The notes: a model not told the origin generated them from the sequence alone. Shown: positions 23,213 through 31,967, counted from the first letter of the stretch. The stretch: DNA of 35,980 nucleotides from Clostridia bacterium (GCA_017516345.1 JAFXDC010000015.1:1-35980); one strand, 5' to 3'. A program made the numbers and translations.

Positions 23213-25310
23213 TTTGCTCCTCCTGCATCTTTGCGTATTTTTCCATTTTCTCTCTGATCATCTTGGGAGGCTCGACCTTCGGTGCATCGGGATGCAACAG
23301 CCACGTTGCGGCATAGTGAGTGTCGCTGATCTTAAACATGGGAGGCTGAAGCTCGAGATCTATCTTAAGCGCGTACTTATTGCGGGGAGCAAACGCATCA
23401 CCCTCAGGGGGATAGATCATATTCGGGGGAGTACCGGGAATTGCCTCCAGCTTATCGTGGGTATCAAGGTCGGGCATTGAGGAAAGCAGTGCCCAGGTGT
23501 AGGGATGTGCGGGGGTGTAGAAGATGTCGTTTACATCGCCGTATTCCACTATCTTGCCCGCATACATTACCGCTACCTTGTCCGCCATGTTGGCAACTAC
23601 GCCAAGGTCGTGGGTTATGAAGATTACCGTAAGCTTACGCTCTTTCTTAAGATTGTTTATAAGCTCCAGGATCTGGGACTGAATGGTAACGTCCAGCGCG
23701 GTGGTAGGCTCATCGCAAATGAGGATGTCGGGGTTTGCCGCCAGAGCGATGGCGATAACGATACGCTGACGCATACCGCCCGAGAACTCGAAGGGATATT
23801 GCTTATATCTCTTTCTGGGCTCAGGGATACCTACCTCCTCCATCAGCTTGAGCGCCTTAAGCTTTGCCATGCGGGGGGTCACCTTGTAGACCACGCGGGA
23901 GTTGCACTCCTTAAGATAATCCACAAACTCCACCGCACGTCCGGTGTAATCCACAGCGGCGGTGCTTTCAAGCTGAGCGGTATACAGAGCTACGATATTG
24001 TCCGTAAGGGCGTTGATATTGCTTTGTGCAAGCTCGAGGTCCACAAGCTGAGCGGGGGTCACCTTCCAGTCGGGAGTCTTGCCGCGCGCGATAAGGGCAT
24101 CGTACTTTGCCTTCTGCTTGTCGTACTTTTTCTGTGCCTTGGGGTTGTTTTTTAAACCCTGCTTATACTTATTAATGGCATTTACCATGCTTTTTGCGTA
24201 GGTATAGGATGCCGATTCCTTATTGATCTGCAAGGGATCAATGGTAGCGGTGATGGTCTTGGATATGGCGGAGACCGAAGCAACATCCGAGGCGATCATT
24301 TCAAGGGCAACCCTTTTGATCTCCCTGCTTCTGTTCTCGCTATACTCAAGGCCGAGCTTGATATGCTCTATGAAATCAAGCATGAACTCCTCGTCGATGA
24401 CCTTGCGGGCAAGAGCGTTGAGCTCGTCAACGTCCTTTTTGTAGATATCCTCCCCGGGATATGCCATATTGTAATATCCGATGGTGAAGAAGTTGGGTTC
24501 AGACTTGCCTGCGGCGGCGTCAAAGGCCTTAACAAAGGTGCCAAGAGCCACTGCGGCGGCATCCGTGTCGCTGCTTGCAAGCACGCCGTTTATTGCCTCT
24601 GCAAGCTCGCCGTTAAGAACGAAGCCATCCTTTACCTGAGCAAGATGCTTGCTAAGCGCCTTAATGCTCTTGTTGAAGTCCATCTTCTGCTTTTTCTCGT
24701 AGTTGAGCAGGAAGAAGTCCGCCTCATCCTTTGCCTGAGCAAGTGCAGACCTGCTATCGTTATAGCTATCCTCAAGCTTGATGCTTACAAGGGTAAATTT
24801 CTTAAAGGTGTCAATGAGCTTATCCACCTTAGCGCTTGCCTCGGAGGCGCTTACGCCCTTGAGCTCCATGGCCGCCACAATGGCTGCACGAAGCTCACTC
24901 AACAGGAATTTAAATTCCTTTGCCGCCGCCTTACGGCTTGCACGGTTTTTAAGGATCATTGCCTCGGTGAGCTGCTTACCTATCTTAACGATGGGGTTAA
25001 GGCTGGAGAGGGGATCCTGGAATATCATGGCTATTTTATCGCCGCGGATCTTGTGGAAATCGTCCTCGGAGATCTGGAGCAGATCCTGACCGCCGTAGAG
25101 GATGTTACCGCCCTCAACGATGGCGTTACCCGCCAGTATGCCAAGAATTGCACGGCTGGTAACCGACTTGCCCGAGCCCGACTCTCCCACTATACAAAGT
25201 GTTTCGCCGCGCTCCATGTCAAAGCTTATATCGCGTACCGCCTGTACCTTACCGTTGGCGGTTCTGAAGGATATACGAAGATCCTTTACTTCTAATATTT
25301 TCTGTGCCAT
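23199..25310 (-). CDS. oppD: Oligopeptide ABC transporter ATPase OppD-like, with very large insertion
   Basis: A 703-aa ATPase, about twice the family length. The N-terminal core has Walker A GESGSGKS (42-49) and Q-loop MIFQDPLSSLNPIVKIGKQL (95-114). The C-terminal core resumes with KALKLMEEVGIPEPRKRYKQ (about 485-504), then signature FSGGMRQR (509-516), Walker B ILICDEP (529-535), the THDLGVV switch and the HPYTWALLSSMP tail. Residues about 125-480 are an insertion in the helical subdomain. It is mostly helical and charged, with KYKQGLKNNPKAQKKYDKQKAKYD near 381-404. The frame is uninterrupted and all catalytic motifs are present, so it should be active. It has a GGAGGA ribosome binding site and lies 1 nt from oppC. 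Confidence 0.92.
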   Translation of the reverse strand: MAQKILEVKDLRISFRTANGKVQAVRDISFDMERGETLCIVGESGSGKSVTSRAILGILAGNAIVEGGNILYGGQDLLQISEDDFHKIRGDKIAMIFQDPLSSLNPIVKIGKQLTEAMILKNRASRKAAAKEFKFLLSELRAAIVAAMELKGVSASEASAKVDKLIDTFKKFTLVSIKLEDSYNDSRSALAQAKDEADFFLLNYEKKQKMDFNKSIKALSKHLAQVKDGFVLNGELAEAINGVLASSDTDAAAVALGTFVKAFDAAAGKSEPNFFTIGYYNMAYPGEDIYKKDVDELNALARKVIDEEFMLDFIEHIKLGLEYSENRSREIKRVALEMIASDVASVSAISKTITATIDPLQINKESASYTYAKSMVNAINKYKQGLKNNPKAQKKYDKQKAKYDALIARGKTPDWKVTPAQLVDLELAQSNINALTDNIVALYTAQLESTAAVDYTGRAVEFVDYLKECNSRVVYKVTPRMAKLKALKLMEEVGIPEPRKRYKQYPFEFSGGMRQRIVIAIALAANPDILICDEPTTALDVTIQSQILELINNLKKERKLTVIFITHDLGVVANMADKVAVMYAGKIVEYGDVNDIFYTPAHPYTWALLSSMPDLDTHDKLEAIPGTPPNMIYPPEGDAFAPRNKYALKIDLELQPPMFKISDTHYAATWLLHPDAPKVEPPKMIREKMEKYAKMQEEQNEKQ

Positions 25311-25311
25311 A

Positions 25312-26871
25312 TTAATCCTCCACTCCTCTCAAAGACGGGTTGAATGCGTCGCGCAGACCGTTACCGAAGAGGTTGAACGAGATCATCAGCAACGAAATAA
25401 CAAGTGCGGGGAAGAATATCTCGTGGGGGTACTTGGTGAACAGATCGCTTGCACTGGAGAGCATGGTTCCAAGGCTGGTACCTGCGTCGCCGTGGATGGC
25501 AACTATACCCAGGTAGGAGAGCATACTCTCAGAGAAGATAACGCCCGGAATTACAAGCACCGACGAGGTGATTATGGTACCGAGGGAGTTGGGGAAGATG
25601 TGCTTGAACATCAAACGGCTGTTTGATGCACCAAGTGTTCTTGCCGCGAAAACGTACTCGGAGTTTTTAAAGCGATAGAACTGGGTACGAACTCTGTAGG
25701 CAGTACCGAGCCATCCGGTAAGCACGAAGGAGAACAATAGCGAGGGAATGGGTCCTACCTTTGCGGAAAGATGCAGCTGGAACAGGGTTGCCACTACTAT
25801 GAAGGGCACGCCGCTGAGTACGTCGGATATACGCTCCATTATGATGTCCACCCAACCGCCGAAGTAGCCCTCGATGGAGCCGTAGACGGTACCGATGACA
25901 AGGTTGATCACAGAAACGCATACGGCGATGAGCAGGGACAGACGGATACCGTAGGCAAGACGAACGCAGATATCGTATCCGCTGTTGTCGGTGCCCAGAA
26001 GGTGATAAGGCTCCTTGCCCTCGTGCGCCCACTGATAATAGTTATAATAAAGCACGCGGACACGCCACATGGTGCTGTCGCTGGGGGTCGCATATATCGC
26101 ATTGCCCTGAGAATCGTAGAGATAGTTGGGCACAAGCTTGTCCCCCGCAGTAATATCAAGGGGTGTTGTTACAACGCCGCCGATAACCTGCTTTACAGAT
26201 ACGGGCTGGAGAGTACCGCTCTTGGTCTTATACCATACGTTGGCATCCTCCGTGCCGGGGTGATCGTTTTTGGTGTCTATCATGGGATAGAGCAGCTTTT
26301 TGCCGGTCGCCTGCTCCCAAGCCTTCATGCTTTCAAGCTCTGCCTCGGTAACGCGGAAGAAGCGGAAGCCCTCCTCAAGGTAAACGTCCACCGAAACGTC
26401 GCGGTATACCGCATCCTGAGACATATACGGATCGCCGATCACCTTTACCGAGGAATACTCGTTAAGGTAGCCATCCTCGTATGTGACATCGCCGGTTCCG
26501 TTCACGTCTGCGGCGCCCATACCAACGGCCATTGCCTTGGTAAAGGCGTTAAGGTTCATTTTTCTTGTGGTCTGGCCCGTGGCAATGCCAAACTGCATAA
26601 GGAACTTATCCTTAGGAAGCTTATTGCTGTAGCCTGTTTCGGAATAGTTTATCTCATAGGGTGATACAAGAGGTACTACTATGGAAAACAGCAGAATGAA
26701 AAGGATTATGCATGCCGCGGCAACGCTTGCCTTGTTTTTGCGGAAGCGGATCCACGCATCCTGGAAATATCCTATGGGCTTTGTGTCGAACTTAACGTCG
26801 TGCAGATCGCGCTCCCCTATAAGCTCGAATTTTTCCTTGGGGATGTTGTTTATATCAATATTGTTTTTCAT
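25312..26871 (-). CDS. oppC: Oligopeptide ABC transporter permease OppC-like, with extended outer loop
   Basis: A 519-aa permease; OppC is normally about 300 aa. The first helix is at about 50-70. The family motif HLLGTDNSGYD appears only at 290-300, followed by five helices and the EAA loop (VFAARTLGASNSRLMFKHIFPNS). Thus residues about 71-289 lie on the outer face, some 180 more than usual. Within it, DVNGTGDVTYED (122-133) resembles an EF-hand/dockerin calcium loop. The segment could dock the enlarged binding protein. The start overlaps the oppB stop by one base (TAATG). Confidence 0.92.
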   Translation of the reverse strand: MKNNIDINNIPKEKFELIGERDLHDVKFDTKPIGYFQDAWIRFRKNKASVAAACIILFILLFSIVVPLVSPYEINYSETGYSNKLPKDKFLMQFGIATGQTTRKMNLNAFTKAMAVGMGAADVNGTGDVTYEDGYLNEYSSVKVIGDPYMSQDAVYRDVSVDVYLEEGFRFFRVTEAELESMKAWEQATGKKLLYPMIDTKNDHPGTEDANVWYKTKSGTLQPVSVKQVIGGVVTTPLDITAGDKLVPNYLYDSQGNAIYATPSDSTMWRVRVLYYNYYQWAHEGKEPYHLLGTDNSGYDICVRLAYGIRLSLLIAVCVSVINLVIGTVYGSIEGYFGGWVDIIMERISDVLSGVPFIVVATLFQLHLSAKVGPIPSLLFSFVLTGWLGTAYRVRTQFYRFKNSEYVFAARTLGASNSRLMFKHIFPNSLGTIITSSVLVIPGVIFSESMLSYLGIVAIHGDAGTSLGTMLSSASDLFTKYPHEIFFPALVISLLMISFNLFGNGLRDAFNPSLRGVED

Positions 26872-27902
26872 TATTTCGCCCCCATTCTGATTCTGGGATC
26901 AATAAATCCGTAGCTAAGGTCTATAAGTATGGATGCAGACAGACCTATCAAGGTATAGAACATACCCACGAACAGGAAGACGTCGTAGTCAAGCAGATTT
27001 ATACTGGACAGATACAGCGCACCGACACCGGGAACACCGAATATCTGCTCGATGATAAGCGATCCCGAAAGGACCGATGCAAATTCACCGATTATCATGG
27101 GAAGTATGGGAACCATGGCATTACGCATGGCGTGGCGCACTGTCGCCTGACGCTTGGTAAGACCCTTGGCGCGTGCAAGCAGCATAAAGTCGCTGGTAAG
27201 CACCTCGGTAAGCTCGGCACGGGTAAAGCGCGCAAGTCCTGCGATGGTACCGAAGGCAAGTGAGAGTATGGGCAGTATCATGGATACGAACATAGGACCT
27301 GAAAGATAAATCTTCCACGCCTCGCCGTTTGCTATCATTTGCTTGATCACCTCAGCAGAGTAACCAAGCTTGGTGCCCGCTTCGGTTATTGAGTATATAT
27401 CCGACTCGAATATACCGCCCACCTTGAAGTATAGCAGATATTGCACCAAGAACGCGTAAATATACGACGGTACCGAAACGAACAGCATTACCACGGTGGA
27501 TATAAGATGATCCTGCCATTTGTTTTTCTTAAGCGCCGCTATTATACCCAGAATTATACCCAAGGGTATGGCAAATATAAGGGAGTATATATTAAGCACC
27601 AAGGTCGGCGTTATGCGGGAAAACAGAACGTCGGTAACGTCGGCGAATTTTTCAATTTTCCAGCTGGTACCCCAATTGCCCTCGGTTAAAATATTCTTCA
27701 AATAGATGCCGTATTGCTCCATAATGGGCCTATTGTAGCCCAAACGGTCGCGGAGCTCAAGCTCAAGCTCGACCTGATCCGCATTACCCACCGGAGGTGG
27801 CTGTGGCAAGGATTTGATAAGAACAAAGCAGATGGTGAAGATGATAAACACAGTCAACAGCATCAGCAATATTCTTTTGATAATGTAGGTTAACATTTGC
27901 AT
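26871..27902 (-). CDS. oppB: Oligopeptide ABC transporter permease OppB
   Basis: A 343-aa permease of near-normal family length with six helices. The first helix begins at residue 8 (IKRILLMLLTVFIIFTICFVL). A conserved outer-face segment with the LRDRLGYNRPIMEQYGIYL block follows. The EAA loop reads RAELTEVLTSDFMLLARAKGLTKRQ, and the last helix ends in the family tail YGFIDPRIRMG. It forms the membrane channel with OppC and imports peptides using OppD/OppF. AGGGTG lies before the ATG. It is the first gene after a 319-nt spacer that separates it from oppA. Confidence 0.93.
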   Translation of the reverse strand: MQMLTYIIKRILLMLLTVFIIFTICFVLIKSLPQPPPVGNADQVELELELRDRLGYNRPIMEQYGIYLKNILTEGNWGTSWKIEKFADVTDVLFSRITPTLVLNIYSLIFAIPLGIILGIIAALKKNKWQDHLISTVVMLFVSVPSYIYAFLVQYLLYFKVGGIFESDIYSITEAGTKLGYSAEVIKQMIANGEAWKIYLSGPMFVSMILPILSLAFGTIAGLARFTRAELTEVLTSDFMLLARAKGLTKRQATVRHAMRNAMVPILPMIIGEFASVLSGSLIIEQIFGVPGVGALYLSSINLLDYDVFLFVGMFYTLIGLSASILIDLSYGFIDPRIRMGAK

Positions 27903-28221
27903 AGAATCACCCTTTGTTGTAGTATAATTTAGTATTTGTTAATACTTGCGTATTATTTTTATATTTTAATGCTCGCAATAAATTGCGGCGAGCCTGCACG
28001 GTTATACGACTTGTGATGCGGGATCATGACCTCGATCCTTACTATGGTCAGGATACATTTTTGATATATATCTTGAGCATAATAAAAACCAAAACAAACG
28101 CATCTTAAAATGCGCGTTTTTTTACAAATTTAAATACGGACAATGGGAGTACGGGAATCCCGTACTCCCTTTGCCGTTATTTATGTTTTAATAGACAATA
28201 TTAAACTGTTAAGCCGCAATA
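27903..28221 (-). promoter_or_regulatory. oppA-oppB spacer with two hairpins and a possible internal promoter
   Basis: This is a gene-free stretch of 319 nt. First, 28145-28169 is a near-perfect palindrome (arms GGGAGTACGGGA / TCCCGTACTCCC), extended by ACGGCAA / TTGTCCGT. No T run follows it, so it looks like an mRNA-protecting stem after oppA. Second, 28097-28118 has AACGCAT / ATGCGCGTT, a weak terminator-like stem that has a T7 run only on the plus strand. Third, a possible promoter on the minus strand, TTGCGA (27973-27978), 17 bp, TAATAC (27950-27955), could drive oppBCDF. The pattern would give more OppA than membrane components. Confidence 0.5.
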
Positions 28222-30816
28222 TTACTCGTAGCTCAAGGTGCCGTTGTTGTCTTCAACATACTGAGCCCACTCATAGTCAGAGTAGTTGTAGGTCATAAGA
28301 CGGGTTCCGCCGTAACCATACATCATGTTGTAGTTAAGGGTTGCGTACTTGATCTGCTTGGAGTACATAGCAACGCTTGCAGTAACGGTGATGGGGAAGC
28401 AGTGACCGGCCTCAAGGATGTTTCTCTCGATAGCGGAGAGAACGGTAAGCTTAAGGTCGTGGTCAGCAGCGAAGTATTCGCCGCCCTCGGTGATGGAAGC
28501 GTTCCAATCAAACATGTTCTTGGTAAGAGTCTCAGCAGTGCCGTCGCCGTTGAAGTCGTAGGTGATCTCAAAGGAAACTGAATAGGGATCGAAGTTACCC
28601 TCGGTGATCTTGCCGCCTACAGCCTGGGTCTCATCAATGTAAGAGTTGAAGCATCTGTAGGGATAGAAAGCAGCACCGCCAAGTCCGCCGTAGCAGCACT
28701 CACGGGTACCGTCGGAGCAATCGCCGTAACGGTCGTTAAGGTTGTAGAAGTACTTAACGGAAACCTTGTCTTCAAGGGGAGTGCCTACAGTGGCAGCCTT
28801 AAGGAAGTCGTTGAACTTCTTCTCCTGCTTGGTAAGCTCAGCAGTCTCTGCGGTCTTAGCAGCACCAACGTGGATAACGATGGGGGTGCCGTCTACATAG
28901 GTACCGTCAGCGATAGCCTCGTTGTAAGCGGTGGTGAAGAGCTCCTTAGCCTTCTCAAGGTCATAACCGCTGATAGCACCATAAGCCTCTTCAAGGGTAG
29001 CGTAACGCTCGCCCTCGCCATACTTGATGCCGTAGTAATCTACGATACCCTGCATAGCCTGCTTGCTGTTACGGTATACCGAGTTGGGGTTGTTCTCTAC
29101 GTCATAGAAGTAGAGGTTGGAAAGAAGTGCAAGCTGGGGAATCTCGCCTGCGGTAACCTCTTTACACCAGGTCTCTCTGTCGAAAGCCCAGCTCATAGCC
29201 TTACGGAAGTTGTCGTTAGCAAGGATCTGGATGGTGGTGCCATCGTTACGCTCCTGCTCGAGCTTCTTAAGAACGTCGAGGTTGGTGTTGAAGGAGAACT
29301 TCATGGTGTAGGTCTCAGGGGTCTTGAGGAGGTAATCCGAAGCACCGTAGGTCTCAAGGTCGCTGGAGGTAAGGGATACGCCGTCAAGCTCGCCCTTAAG
29401 GAACATCTGGAGAATGGTCTCCTGCTTGGTAAGGATGTCTACCTTGATGTTGGTGGTCTGATACTGACCCTCGTGCTTACCGTCGGTCCAGCCGTACCAG
29501 TTCTCGTTCTTCTCGAAGGTGAACTGCTTGTCACGCTCGAAGGAAGCAAGCTTGTAGGGGCCGTAGGACATATAGCTGTCAAGGCTGGTGCCGTACTTGG
29601 TGATGGTAAGACCGGTGGCCTCGTTGGTCTCCTTGTACTGCTCGTAAAGATCCTCATAAACGATCCAGTTGGAACCGGCGGAAATGAGGAAGTTGAACAT
29701 GCTCTGTACGTTGGCGGTTACGTAAACTACGGTGTAGTCGTCAACCTTGTAGAATCCAACGTCCTCCCAATCGATCTTCTCGATGGTGCCTGCAACGTAG
29801 TAAACGTAGTCGGCAGCGTAGGACTCATATGCAGCGCCGGGAGCAAAGTAAGCGTCATAGATCTCCTTGGAGGAAACCCAATCGCCTGCTTCACCTTCGG
29901 GAACAGCGGGGTCGCGGATGAGGGTCTCATCGGTGATGCCACTGTACATGCTGCCATCCTCGGTCTTAATGCCCCAGAAGTTATAAATGTCAACGTAGAG
30001 ATCATATCCTGCAGCGATGGCCTCGGTAGTGGTCATGCCAAGGTTGCCGAGCTTAGCAAAGCTCTTAGCACCGATCTGGTCCTGCTTGAACCACTGCTCA
30101 CCGTTGAAGATGGCGTTCTCGCCGGACCAATAAAGGTCTGCACGGGTGTTCTTCATCTCGCTGGAAAGGAGCTGCTTGGTGGAATAAACGTAAGTGTCGG
30201 CGTTAATGGGGGTACCGTTAGCCCACTTAGCAGCGGGGTTAAGGCTGATCTTGAACATACGGCCGGAGGTCTGACCCTCGGTGATGTTCCATTTAGCCTT
30301 TTCAGCGTCGGTAGCGCTTGCGGTGATATCCTCGATGTTGGTTGCCATCTCGTATACCCACTCGTACTCGCCCTCAGACTTCATAGCGACGTCTACAAGG
30401 CCCATTTCTGCATAGCTGTGAATGTACTGGTCACCGTTGGTCTCCCAGGTGTGTACGTTCCAGTTGTTGGGGCTTGCACCTACATAATCGTTAAGGGTAA
30501 AGGTCTTTTCGCCTACCTTGGCGATCTGATCAAGAGCATTCTTAGCGGCGGCAAGTGCATCCTGTGCAGTTGCTTCGTTCTCTTCGATGTTCTTGATACC
30601 TGCCTGATATGCGGCGTCAAGGGCAACCTTATTGTCCTTGGTGTAGTCGTATTTGCCTACAAGGCTGTTGTAGTAAGCAACAAGCTCCTGAGCTACAGCG
30701 CTCTCGGTGCCCTGGCTGGTACCGGGAGTTACTGTGGCGCCGGGAGTCTGGCAGCCGGCAAGCATAACAACTGCAAAAGCCAATATCAGAACTACTGAAA
30801 TAATGCTTTTTTTCAT
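28222..30816 (-). CDS. oppA: Oligopeptide-binding lipoprotein OppA-like, enlarged
   Basis: An 864-aa solute-binding protein of family 5; typical members are 520-600 aa. The lipobox MLAGC gives lipid Cys22, so it is anchored outside. After a short Thr/Gly linker, residues about 40-97 form a helical hairpin (ALDAAYQAGIKNIEENEATA) that resembles FIVAR/DUF1542 modules. SBP_bac_5 features follow: RMFKISLNPAAKWANGTPI, DSYMSYGPYKLASFERDKQF, FEKNENWYG, ILQMFLKGELDGVSL and DNFRKAMSWAFDRE. DFNGDGTAE at 754-762 resembles a calcium loop. It delivers peptides to OppBC. AGGAGAG precedes the ATG, and a consensus promoter is at 30903-30931. Confidence 0.9.
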   Translation of the reverse strand: MKKSIISVVLILAFAVVMLAGCQTPGATVTPGTSQGTESAVAQELVAYYNSLVGKYDYTKDNKVALDAAYQAGIKNIEENEATAQDALAAAKNALDQIAKVGEKTFTLNDYVGASPNNWNVHTWETNGDQYIHSYAEMGLVDVAMKSEGEYEWVYEMATNIEDITASATDAEKAKWNITEGQTSGRMFKISLNPAAKWANGTPINADTYVYSTKQLLSSEMKNTRADLYWSGENAIFNGEQWFKQDQIGAKSFAKLGNLGMTTTEAIAAGYDLYVDIYNFWGIKTEDGSMYSGITDETLIRDPAVPEGEAGDWVSSKEIYDAYFAPGAAYESYAADYVYYVAGTIEKIDWEDVGFYKVDDYTVVYVTANVQSMFNFLISAGSNWIVYEDLYEQYKETNEATGLTITKYGTSLDSYMSYGPYKLASFERDKQFTFEKNENWYGWTDGKHEGQYQTTNIKVDILTKQETILQMFLKGELDGVSLTSSDLETYGASDYLLKTPETYTMKFSFNTNLDVLKKLEQERNDGTTIQILANDNFRKAMSWAFDRETWCKEVTAGEIPQLALLSNLYFYDVENNPNSVYRNSKQAMQGIVDYYGIKYGEGERYATLEEAYGAISGYDLEKAKELFTTAYNEAIADGTYVDGTPIVIHVGAAKTAETAELTKQEKKFNDFLKAATVGTPLEDKVSVKYFYNLNDRYGDCSDGTRECCYGGLGGAAFYPYRCFNSYIDETQAVGGKITEGNFDPYSVSFEITYDFNGDGTAETLTKNMFDWNASITEGGEYFAADHDLKLTVLSAIERNILEAGHCFPITVTASVAMYSKQIKYATLNYNMMYGYGGTRLMTYNYSDYEWAQYVEDNNGTLSYE

Positions 30817-30902
30817 GTGTATCTCTCCTATACTATTTTTTTGGATATACTTTTAAATATGTGTTAACCACGCACTTATTTAAAGGTACATACTCATGAT
30901 AT

Positions 30903-30931
30903 ATTATAGACTCAAGATATCAAAAAGTCAA
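30903..30931 (-). promoter_or_regulatory. Promoter of oppA
   Basis: Minus strand: TTGACT (30926-30931), a 17-bp spacer and TATAAT (30903-30908). The leader to the oppA start is about 80 nt. No known riboswitch was recognised in it. Confidence 0.82.
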
Positions 30932-31026
30932 GACGTAATGTTTTATTTTTTAACAAATTGTGTACAAAACATGCCCAAAAACCGCGATTTTTAAAAAAAC
31001 CCTCCCTTTTTAACACCTGTGGTTGA

Positions 31027-31055
31027 TTGACACGGCAATTAAATTCTATTATAAT
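31027..31055 (+). promoter_or_regulatory. Consensus promoter of the membrane protein gene
   Basis: Perfect TTGACA (31027-31032), a 17-bp spacer and perfect TATAAT (31050-31055). A hairpin AAAACGG-tcgg-CCGTTTT plus T run (31060-31080) sits at the predicted start of the transcript. Confidence 0.88.
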
Positions 31056-31115
31056 ATGCAAAACGGTCGGCCGTTTTTTTATGAAATAATTGTGATTTTT
31101 AAAGGAGATCAAGCT

Positions 31116-31700
31116 ATGCAACAGCAAACAGTTAATACCCCCTCTTCATTCCTTAAGGGCTTGCTCGGCGCGGCACTCGGTGCGCTTCTCGGAGCAATAC
31201 CGTGGTTTCTTGTCAGCACGTTCCTTGAGTTTTACGTAGGATGGTTGGGCTTCATAGTAGGCTTTGCCGCCTTCTTTGGCTATAAGCTCCTTAAGGGCGC
31301 AAGGGTAAAATGGTACGGTATCACCGTAATGATACTGCTTTCCACCGTTGCGATCTACATAAGCGAATTTTTCAGCTACGTATACGTATTTGCTAACGAT
31401 CCCGAGTGGATACAGTACGCCGCGCTTGAGGGCATGGACGTAGTACCTTACGTTATTCTCAGCCTGATCATGCCGGAAAATCTTCTGCTCCTGCTTCAGG
31501 ATACTGCGGTAGGCATCATAATAGGCATCCTGGGTGTTTGCAGTAATATCAAGGCCATTAATCAGTACTGCTCCCCCAAGGCGGAAAACCCGCCCGTTAT
31601 GCCCGAGGATGTCAATGCACCCTTTGACTCACCCGCCGACGCCGCCACCAAGCAAGGCGTTACCATGCTTAACGGTGAGGAAATGGACCCTGACGACTGA
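31116..31700 (+). CDS. Membrane protein of unknown function
   Basis: A 194-aa protein with a short N-terminal soluble part and four hydrophobic segments: about 12-34 (LLGAALGALLGAIPWFLVSTF), 38-55 (GWLGFIVGFAAFFGY), 66-90 and 118-140. A polar acidic C-terminal tail ends EEMDPDD. I do not recognise the family. The start at 31116 has AAAGGAG 9 nt upstream. The longer frame from 31023 would begin before the -35 box of the consensus promoter and is impossible on that transcript. A terminator follows at 31719-31742. The strong promoter suggests substantial expression. Confidence 0.75.
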   Translation: MQQQTVNTPSSFLKGLLGAALGALLGAIPWFLVSTFLEFYVGWLGFIVGFAAFFGYKLLKGARVKWYGITVMILLSTVAIYISEFFSYVYVFANDPEWIQYAALEGMDVVPYVILSLIMPENLLLLLQDTAVGIIIGILGVCSNIKAINQYCSPKAENPPVMPEDVNAPFDSPADAATKQGVTMLNGEEMDPDD

Positions 31701-31718
31701 TCTTAAAAAAAGCATCTT

Positions 31719-31742
31719 AAAGCCGCGCTCTGCGGCTTTTTT
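31719..31742 (+). terminator. Terminator after the membrane protein gene
   Basis: Stem AAAGCCGC / GCGGCTTT with a 5-nt loop (31719-31739), ending in TTTTTT. Confidence 0.87.
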
Positions 31743-31924
31743 GTTCCCAAATACGCTGTGATCGCCCCAAAAGCACCAAGATACCATATATCATATCTCG
31801 TATGCACCACAAGCCGACACCCGCCATTATTCCGAATTAACCCTTTCATTTGACAATAGATTTACGCTTCATTCATATTTTCTTTACAAGCACTGCTTTT
31901 GTAGCCACAAATGCAAATTTAGTT

Positions 31925-31966
31925 GCGTAGTGTCCTTAAGGGCACTACGCATATGCAAGTGCCTTT
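31925..31966. other. Overlapping, mutually exclusive hairpins downstream of the VWA gene
   Basis: GCGTAGTG-t-CC-ttaa-GG-g-CACTACGC forms one long stem (31925-31950). The second half of it can instead pair in GGCACT...AGTGCC (about 31940-31962), which on the plus strand is followed by TTTTTTATTT, an intrinsic terminator. No plus-strand gene ends here. It may close a small untranslated RNA starting in the AT-rich region near 31850-31890, or serve as the minus-strand 3' end. Confidence 0.5.
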
Positions 31967-31967
31967 T

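Noticed and set aside
23199-25310. OppD length as the result of a frameshift or gene fusion of two ATPases
   Set aside because: There is one Walker A, one signature and one Walker B, all in a single frame, so it is one ATPase with an insertion and not a tandem fusion.
25771-26664. Open frame of 297 codons opposite oppC
   Set aside because: An antisense shadow of a confidently identified permease; no initiation signals.
28870-30798. Open frame of 642 codons on the plus strand opposite oppA
   Set aside because: It is a mirror of the real gene: long because of oppA codon bias, lacking a ribosome binding site and promoter, and reading as low-complexity Val/Gly/Leu sequence.
31023-31115. Longer N-terminus for the membrane protein at 31116
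   Set aside because: It would start upstream of the perfect -35 box, and a good ribosome binding site fits the ATG at 31116.
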